Source: Vicinamibacterales bacterium
GTDB lineage: Bacteria > Acidobacteriota > Vicinamibacteria > Vicinamibacterales > UBA2999
Assembly: GCA_041659285.1 (NCBI GenBank)
Contig: JBAZYO010000002.1
Coordinates: forward strand, 310,001-374,000
Reading direction: 5' to 3'
DNA length: 64,000 nt
Shown: positions 58,434 through 64,000 of the stretch, one piece after another
How positions within the stretch are numbered: position 1 is the stretch's first letter
How the letters are laid out: every line of letters begins with the position of its first letter
Program-made: the position numbers and the translations under genes
The notes under the pieces: generated by a model
What the model saw: the letters and a program-made list of their open reading frames with translations, nothing else
What the model was told of the DNA's origin: nothing
The model's database searches: none

Positions 58434-59680
58434 GAGCTGATCTCCACAGGAATCCGCGCCTCGACGCGCACACCCGGGACGTCATAACCGGACACCGAGA
58501 GCGTGCCGCCTGCCGCGGTGACGCGCTCCTGCATGCCGAGCCAGCCCAGGCTGGGATGGGCGCCGGGCGACAGCCCCTGCCCATCATCTTCCACAGTCAG
58601 GATCACGCTGCGATCGCCGACCTCGAGACGCGCGCGCACCATGCTGGCGCAGGCGTGGCGGACGGCATTGGTCAGGGCTTCCTGCATGACGCGATAGATC
58701 ACCACCTCGACGTCGGCCGGGAGCGCGTGCGTGCCGGACATCTCGAGCGCGACCGGCAGCCGCGACCGCTCCGACACATCGGCCGCGAGGGCCCTGAGCG
58801 CGGCGGCGAGGCCCAGATCGTCCAGGGCCGAAGGCCGCAAGAGGTTGCTGAGGTCTCGTACCTGCGCCAGCGCCTGCCCCACTCGCGCGCCGGCACTGGT
58901 GTGACCATCGAGGTCGAGTTCGATCTTGACGGCGGTCAAGGCCTGCCCGGCCTCGTCATGCAATTCACGGGCGATGCGCCGCCGTTCATCTTCTTGCGCC
59001 CTCAGCAGCAGCCGGGTCAATTGTTCGAGTTCCGCGGTTCTGGCGGCCAACCGCGCCCGCTCATCGCCGAGGACCAGGAAGAGCAAACCGAGGCTGATTG
59101 CAAACAGGAACAGCACGTCGATGAAGACACCGTAAAGCACGGCCGCGCCAAAGCCGCGCAGAAGCGGATAGTCGAGATGATGGACGCCCCACAGCACAAA
59201 CGCCCAGGTCAACACCGTCGTCGCGCCGCTGGGGCGTTTTCCACGGGCGCGCCAGAACACGATGCCGGTCCAGATGGTGACCGACGCCAGCAGGATGGTC
59301 GAGGTGACGCCGGCCACGAGCATGCTGTGCATGCCGAAGATCGTCAGCCACGCCCAGGCGACCATCAACGGCGCGATCACCAGATGCCACGGGCGCCAGA
59401 CGAAGCCCCGCGAGAACTGCCAGGCGGCCACCAGCAGCAACATGGCGCTGAGGCCGGTCATGACCTGGTGAACAAACAGCCAGATCATGTCGCGTCGAAC
59501 CAGGAAGGCCGACATCGCCGACAGCCGCACCACGTAGAGGAACCAGGCGGCGGACCAGGTGAGGAAGTAGTCGCGCCGCTGGCGCAACCACAACACGTAA
59601 CAGGTGATCGCCAGCGCCGTGGTCAGCACCGACTGGAAGCCCAGGACGCTGCACTCGACAAACGTGCGATCGAGAGTCAC
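58430..59680 (-). CDS. NarX/DesK-type membrane histidine kinase (416 aa)
   Basis: Starting at GTG 59680, six or seven hydrophobic helices (about 15-32, 43-60, 68-90, 98-115, 122-143, 155-175, 185-205) form a membrane sensor without large periplasmic loops. The HisKA_3 box is RRIARELHDEAGQ (H241) and the ATP site shows EALTNAVRHA and VEDDGQG, then GWLGMQERV. It lies 13 bp after hemD. The kinase and the NarL-type regulator form a complete two-component pair embedded among heme genes. The seven-helix sensor suggests a lipid, redox or small-molecule signal. Confidence 0.9.
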   Translation of the reverse strand: MTLDRTFVECSVLGFQSVLTTALAITCYVLWLRQRRDYFLTWSAAWFLYVVRLSAMSAFLVRRDMIWLFVHQVMTGLSAMLLLVAAWQFSRGFVWRPWHLVIAPLMVAWAWLTIFGMHSMLVAGVTSTILLASVTIWTGIVFWRARGKRPSGATTVLTWAFVLWGVHHLDYPLLRGFGAAVLYGVFIDVLFLFAISLGLLFLVLGDERARLAARTAELEQLTRLLLRAQEDERRRIARELHDEAGQALTAVKIELDLDGHTSAGARVGQALAQVRDLSNLLRPSALDDLGLAAALRALAADVSERSRLPVALEMSGTHALPADVEVVIYRVMQEALTNAVRHACASMVRARLEVGDRSVILTVEDDGQGLSPGAHPSLGWLGMQERVTAAGGTLSVSGYDVPGVRVEARIPVEISS

Positions 59681-59693
59681 GACTGGCAAGTTA

Positions 59694-60458
59694 TCACGGC
59701 ACGGCCGGGCACAGTGTCCGCAGGAGTTGCGCGACCGTCTCGAAGTCGGCTCGCGGAGACACGTGATGCGGAACGCCTTCGGCCGCCAGCGCCGCTGACG
59801 TCGTCGGACCGATCGCCACGATCGCCGCCAACGCGGCCAGTCCGTCCGCACCGAGTGCACGCACCAGACCGTGCGCCACGGACGGACTCGCGACCACGAC
59901 GGCGTCGGGACCAGCGGCGCTCCAGTCCGAGAGAATATCCGCCTGGGGCCTTGGAACCATGCGGTAGGCGACGACTTCTTCCACTGCCGCACCCGCTGCG
60001 CGCAACTGGGTGGCAAGCAGGGGATGCCCTTCTGCCACTGCCGGCAATAGCACCCGCCGGCCACGCCAGTCTTCGCCGGCGAGGACGGTCCACAATGCGG
60101 CCGCGCCGTCGCCATCGCCCACCAGCGGCGATGTTTGCACGCCGGCACGAACCACGGCCTCCGCGGTCCGCGGGCCCACGGCAGCCGTGCGCACGCCCGC
60201 CGGCCATGGTGTTGAGCGGGCACGCGTGACGGCCCGGGCCGCACGGGCACTCGAGAACACGATCAGGTCGAAATCCGCCAGGGCCTCGGCGGCCGCGTGA
60301 AGCGGATGAGGATCAACCGGCGCCTGCTCCTCCAGGACCTTGCACCACACGGGGACAAAGCCCTGATGGCGCAAGGCCCGGCTCAATGCGCCATCGTCCG
60401 GTTCGTCCCTGGTCACCGCCACTCGCCATGGCGCCGAGTGAGACCCTGTGCGTGACAT
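59694..60458 (-). CDS. hemD: uroporphyrinogen-III synthase
   Basis: The 254-residue protein follows the weakly conserved HemD pattern: VAVTRDEPDDGALSRAL at the N-terminus, IVFSSARAARAV, AVGPRTAEAVVRAG, VLLPAVAEGHPLL, VVAYRMVPR, VASPSVAHGLV and AIGPTTSAAL. It closes and inverts ring D of hydroxymethylbilane. It is the first gene of the heme operon, separated from hemC by the two-component pair and hemA. It is divergent from the aldolase-like gene with 98 bp between the starts. Confidence 0.9.
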   Translation of the reverse strand: MSRTGSHSAPWRVAVTRDEPDDGALSRALRHQGFVPVWCKVLEEQAPVDPHPLHAAAEALADFDLIVFSSARAARAVTRARSTPWPAGVRTAAVGPRTAEAVVRAGVQTSPLVGDGDGAAALWTVLAGEDWRGRRVLLPAVAEGHPLLATQLRAAGAAVEEVVAYRMVPRPQADILSDWSAAGPDAVVVASPSVAHGLVRALGADGLAALAAIVAIGPTTSAALAAEGVPHHVSPRADFETVAQLLRTLCPAVP

Positions 60459-60556
60459 CTCGTGACGAGGATAGCGGCAAACTCCGGGCGAGACTAATCA
60501 CTTCGGTTAGAATTCGGGCGCCGCGCCTGCTATACCGGCCGGCAAAGGGAGAAAGC

Positions 60557-61561
60557 ATGCGTGCACGCGTCGTAATTGCTCTGGTCACTACCGTGGCTGC
60601 GGGATCGCTGGTCGTCGGCCAGTCCCCCAAGCGGCTCAACCCCGTTATTGAATTGCTGTCGCAGAAGAAGCCGGTCTTCGGCCTCTATGCCCCAGCCAAC
60701 CGGCGGATGGGCGGCGGCCGCCCTGGCGCGGCGCCGGGCAGCGTCGTCACGCCGCCGGTCGAGTTGCCGCAGAAGACCGCGGTTCAGCTCGCGGCCGAAG
60801 CGCTGGCCAACAAGAACACCGACTTCATTTTTGACGGAACGATGGAAGGCGGCATGGAACGCGGGCTGCCGCCGTTCACGGCATTTGTGAAGGGGATGTC
60901 AGGCTCGGGCTCATTCCTCAAATCGCCAAATGGCATGTTCACTCACCCGCTGGTCGTGAAGATGCACGAGATCGCGCCGGACCCGAAGGTCGCCGCGGTC
61001 AGCATCGGCCAGCAGCTCAACGTCGGCGTGAGCGGCATCATGTTCGTGTCGGTTGAGAGCGCCGCCGAAGTGAAGGCCGGCATCGACGCCATGCGCTTCA
61101 AGTCCAAGGGCGGCACGCGCGCCGAAGACGTCGGCCAGGCGCCGGCGCTGTGGGGCATGAGCGAGAAGGAATACAAGGACAAGGCCGACCTCTGGCCGCT
61201 CAACCCGAACGGCGAGCTGATCAACTGGACCATCGTCGAAAGCAAGGAAGGCCTCGAGAAGGTCCGCGAGATCGCGGCCGTCAAGGGCATCGGCGTGCTG
61301 TGGCCCGGCGCCGGCACGCTGCGCGGTATCTTCTCGACGGTGCAGCCAGACGGCACTCGTAAGCTGGACGAAGCGGCGTGGGAAGCGTCGATTCAGAAGG
61401 TGCTGGCGGCGTGCAAGGAATTCAACGTGCCGTGCGGCTACCCCGCCAACGCCACCGACATCGAGATGCGCATGAAGCAGGGCTTCAGCGTGTTCGTGAT
61501 GAACTGGGGCGATGCCGGCTTCAAGGCGATTGAAGTCGGCAAGAAGGCGGCCGGCCGCTAG
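60557..61561 (+). CDS. HpcH/HpaI aldolase-like secreted protein (334 aa)
   Basis: AGGGAGAAAG before ATG 60557 gives the start. The N-terminus is a short signal-like helix (VVIALVTTVAAGSLVVGQ). The body reads like the HpcH/HpaI aldolase/citrate-lyase family (LLSQKKPVFGLYAPA, FMFVSVESAAEVKAGIDAMRF, WPGAGTLRGIF, CGYPANATDIEMRMKQGFSVFVMNWGDAG in part). Members cleave or form C-C bonds of 2-oxo acids using a divalent metal. A signal peptide is unusual for the family and occurs in acidobacterial copies, from memory. Its stop overlaps the convergent ankyrin gene in CTAG. Confidence 0.8.
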   Translation: MRARVVIALVTTVAAGSLVVGQSPKRLNPVIELLSQKKPVFGLYAPANRRMGGGRPGAAPGSVVTPPVELPQKTAVQLAAEALANKNTDFIFDGTMEGGMERGLPPFTAFVKGMSGSGSFLKSPNGMFTHPLVVKMHEIAPDPKVAAVSIGQQLNVGVSGIMFVSVESAAEVKAGIDAMRFKSKGGTRAEDVGQAPALWGMSEKEYKDKADLWPLNPNGELINWTIVESKEGLEKVREIAAVKGIGVLWPGAGTLRGIFSTVQPDGTRKLDEAAWEASIQKVLAACKEFNVPCGYPANATDIEMRMKQGFSVFVMNWGDAGFKAIEVGKKAAGR

Positions 61562-63225
61562 CAGCTAACGCACTTGTGATTGTTCCTGGCCCCGAGACCC
61601 TCAAGCAACTTGATGGTCTCGGGGTACGGCTGCGTGCGCTGCACCGGCCCATTGGCCATGTCCACCGTCGTCTGGCCGCGACGATTCACGATCTTCACGT
61701 CGGCGCCCTTCGACACGAGATAGCGAATCATCTCGTTGTCGCCGCGTGACGCGGCGTTGTGCACGGCGGTGCTGCCGTCCTCGTCTTCGGCGTTGACGTC
61801 CACGCCCACTTCCTCGACCAGATACTTCACCGCCGCCATCATGCCGGTGGGCGCGAAGCGGTGCGCGTTACCGGCGAAACCCTCGCTGTAGCCGGCGCCG
61901 GCCGCGGCAACCAGCGGCGGCGTGCCGGGTCCGCCAACCGGCAGGGCCGGCCGCTGGGGCGCGGCACTGGCGTCGCCACTGCGGGTGCCGCCCTGGAAGT
62001 CGCGGCCACCCGCCGGCTTCATGGTGGGAACGTTGGGGTCGGCGCCACGCGAGATCAACAGCTTCATCGCCGCGATGTCGCTGGCGTAGGCGGCGCGCCA
62101 GAACGGGCTGGCGCCCGAATCGTCGGTGCGCAGCAGGTCGAAGTTGTACTGCGTGAACCAGGTGTTGCGATTGGTGCGGGCGTTGGGGTCGGCGCCCTGG
62201 TCGAGCAGCCTGGTCATCAGCTCGAGGTAGCCCATCTTCTGCTGCAGGTAGGCGCGCGGCTGCGGATAGAACGAACGCGGCTGCCACTGGACGTTGATCA
62301 CCGCATAAAGCGGCGTCACGCCGCCTTCGCTCGCCAGGTTCGGGTCGGCGCCGTTGTCGAGCAGGTAGCTCACGGTGTCGAAGTGGCCGTTGATGGCGGC
62401 CACCAGCATCGCCGTGGTCCGGTCGCCGGCGCCGCGCTGGTTGATGTTGGCGCCGCCCTTGACCAGGGCTTCGACGGTGGGCAGCGCGCCCTGACGGGCC
62501 GCGAAATGCAGGGCCGCGAGGCCGCCGTGCTTGCCGATCAGCTCGTTGTAATTGAACTGGCGCGTCACGCCCGGCACGTCCGGACCCGGGCCGCGAGCAG
62601 GCGCCGGACGCGGCACGCCGTTCTGGTCGACGTCGGCGGTCATGGTGAGGGCGGACAGATCCTGGACACGTGAGGTGAGGCCGACGTCGGCGCCGCGCGC
62701 GATCAGCATCCTGACGACGTCCACGCGATCGGCGGCGGCGGCGAACATCAGCGCCGTCTGGCCGTTGGCGGTCTCTTTGATGTTCAGGTCGGCGCCGTTC
62801 TCAATCAGCATGCGCACCGATTCGGTGCTGCCGGCATGCGACGCCTGCATCAGCGCCGTGGCGCCCGTCGCGGTGGTGGCCGATACGACCGAGCCGGCGG
62901 CGATCAGTGGGGCGATCACGGAGGCATTGCCGATCTGGGCCGCGAGGTGCAGCGGCGTGTAGCCGCCGAGGCGCGTCCTGGCGCCGACGTTGGCGCCGGC
63001 ATACAGCAGCATCGAGGCGAGTTCGGCGTCACCGTTGAGCGCGGCCCAGTGGAGCGCCGTCATGCCGTCGCCCTGGGCGGCGTTCACGTCCACGCCTTCC
63101 TTCAGGAGCTTCTTCACCGCGGCGGCGTCCCTCGCCATGGCCGCATCGGCAATTGGCGCGGTGGGCGCTGCCTGGAGAGAAGCAACGAGACCGACGATGG
63201 CGAGGACGGTAGCGAGTCTCTTCAT
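61558..63225 (-). CDS. secreted ankyrin-repeat protein (555 aa)
   Basis: A signal peptide (1-19, VASLQAAP) is followed by about ten ankyrin repeats recognisable by GMTALHWAALNGD, GYTPLHLAAQIGN, GQTALMFAAAADR, AALHFAARQG, STAVHNAASRGD, each with the D/N...G.D.N ending. Some long linkers rich in Pro/Gly lie between repeats. Ankyrin stacks bind other proteins. The gene follows the DUF1552 gene with 40 bp between, an arrangement common in acidobacterial DUF1592/DUF1552 clusters. Confidence 0.92.
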   Translation of the reverse strand: MKRLATVLAIVGLVASLQAAPTAPIADAAMARDAAAVKKLLKEGVDVNAAQGDGMTALHWAALNGDAELASMLLYAGANVGARTRLGGYTPLHLAAQIGNASVIAPLIAAGSVVSATTATGATALMQASHAGSTESVRMLIENGADLNIKETANGQTALMFAAAADRVDVVRMLIARGADVGLTSRVQDLSALTMTADVDQNGVPRPAPARGPGPDVPGVTRQFNYNELIGKHGGLAALHFAARQGALPTVEALVKGGANINQRGAGDRTTAMLVAAINGHFDTVSYLLDNGADPNLASEGGVTPLYAVINVQWQPRSFYPQPRAYLQQKMGYLELMTRLLDQGADPNARTNRNTWFTQYNFDLLRTDDSGASPFWRAAYASDIAAMKLLISRGADPNVPTMKPAGGRDFQGGTRSGDASAAPQRPALPVGGPGTPPLVAAAGAGYSEGFAGNAHRFAPTGMMAAVKYLVEEVGVDVNAEDEDGSTAVHNAASRGDNEMIRYLVSKGADVKIVNRRGQTTVDMANGPVQRTQPYPETIKLLEGLGARNNHKCVSC

Positions 63226-63265
63226 ATGCGTTCATCCCGGGGTCCGGCTAAAGCCGGACACTACA

Positions 63266-64000
63266 TCAGACGGCGGTGGGCGCGGGCGCGGAGTTCAAAT
63301 CCATCGCGCTCGTGCTGTCACCGAACACATCCATCTCGAGGCCGACGCTGCGCATCGCCGCCAGCATGGCATTGGCCATCGGCGTGCCATCGGCGGCCTT
63401 GATGTGCAGGTTGCCCTTGAGCGCGCCGCCGGCGTGGCCGGCGAAAAACAGCGGGCAGCGCTTGTGGTTGTGCACGTTCTAGTTGCCCATCGGCGAGCCG
63501 TAGATCAGGAGCGAGTTCTCGAGCAGGTTGCTGTCGCCGTCCGGCGTCTCCTTCAGCTTCTTGAGGAAGTACGGGATCAGGCTGACGTGGTACTTGTTGA
63601 TTTTCGCCAGCTCCAGGATGCGATCGTCGCGGTCCTGGTGATGCGAGGCGATGTGGAAGCCGGTGTTGACGCCGGTTTCCGGATAGACGCGGTTCGAGAC
63701 ATCGCGGCTCAGCTTGAAGGCCACGACGCGGGTGACGTCCGACGCGAACGCCACCACCTGCATGTCGAACATCAGCTTGACGTGCTCGTCGTAGGAATCC
63801 GGCACGCCGATGGGCGCGCCCGGCAGCGTGCGCTGGTCGCCCGCGGCGTTCTGCGCTTCCACCTTCTGGATGCGCCGCTCGATCTCCCGCACGTCGTCCA
63901 GGTAATCGCTGAGGCGGGCCCGGTCGGTGGCGCCGAGGCTGGCCTTCAACTGGTTGGTGGACTGCGTCACCCAGTCGAGGATGCTGCGGTCGCGGCGGCG
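63266..64000 (-). pseudogene. DUF1552 protein, C-terminal part, interrupted by an in-frame amber codon (also truncated by window edge)
   Basis: The frame is open from the right edge to TAG 63479-63481 and continues in the same frame to TGA 63266-63268. Before the stop the DUF1552 pattern is complete (YLDDVREIERRIQ, FHIASHHQDRD, SLLIYGSPMGN). After it comes the rest of the family's ending (NVHNHKRCP, FFAGHAGGALKGN, GTPMANAMLAAM, GDST). Homologues read GSPMGNSN-HNHKRCP, so TCG to TAG, one base, explains the break. It may be a real nonsense mutation or a sequence error. DUF1552 proteins are secreted and of unknown function. Confidence 0.85.

Noticed and set aside
61558..61561. CTAG shared by the stops of two convergent genes as possible signal
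   Set aside because: Tail-to-tail overlap of TAG stops is common and needs no special explanation.

Overview
The right half of this window (about 32.3-64 kb) looks like an acidobacterial chromosome, most likely a Vicinamibacteria-type lineage. It is G+C-rich and carries a VWFA-related secreted protein, a DUF1552 protein next to an ankyrin-repeat protein and an HpcH/HpaI-type protein, a CQSCH cytochrome paired with a secreted partner, and a carboxypeptidase-regulatory/TonB receptor. This assignment is inference from gene content; there is no rRNA or other marker gene in the window.

The left half (1-31 kb) is accessory in character and visibly less G+C-rich. Lines I counted by hand: 28/60 G+C at 26461-26520, 32/60 at 13021-13080 and 38/60 at 24841-24900, against 41/60 at 51481-51540. 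It holds three tightly packed clusters. (1) 1-4628, minus strand: a TerY-P-type signalling set (VWA protein, PP2C-like phosphatase and a kinase with CPWC and helix-hairpin-helix elements that runs off the window), preceded by four small genes: DUF4177-like, YidD-like, DUF4236 and an unknown 101-residue protein. (2) 4895-10937, plus strand: a translationally coupled operon around a 1018-residue HerA-like ATPase with two C-terminal cysteine clusters, plus an OB-like protein, a zinc ribbon, a lipoprotein and small membrane proteins. (3) 10813-30773, minus strand: fourteen genes, most overlapping by ATGA/GTGA/TTGA: two TRAFAC-type GTPases, a DUF4407-like membrane/coiled-coil protein, three very large unknown proteins, a vWA-like protein, three small helical proteins, two long coiled-coil proteins, a ClpB-class AAA+ ATPase and a radical-SAM activase-like protein with an unusual CX3CX3C motif. 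It resembles known GTPase-centred conflict systems in parts, but the whole combination is not one I recognise. It is the best candidate for an undescribed system. Clusters 2 and 3 converge and overlap at 10.8-10.9 kb.

Between 30.8 and 32.3 kb lies a gene-poor, repeat-rich stretch: a small zinc-ribbon gene, GGCGGCGGGA-type hairpins, an attC-like hairpin and two 65-bp palindromic repeats. It may mark the edge of the island.

From 32.3 to 44.2 kb come a possible tail-tube-like protein, two secreted/membrane proteins of unknown role, a histidine kinase/hybrid kinase/receiver operon, an AI-2E-family permease with a PLD-type cardiolipin synthase and a tiny secreted peptide, and a cytochrome/secreted-protein pair. 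From 44.4 to 60.5 kb is a long minus-strand heme operon giving the complete C5 route from glutamyl-tRNA to heme: hemD, a NarX/NarL-like two-component pair, hemA, hemC, hemB, hemL, hemE, hemN, hemY, hemH. It continues with short gaps into a TonB-dependent receptor and a VWFA-related protein. Two mutually exclusive hairpins sit just upstream of hemA. The right edge has an HpcH/HpaI aldolase-like protein, an ankyrin-repeat protein and a DUF1552 gene interrupted by an in-frame amber codon.
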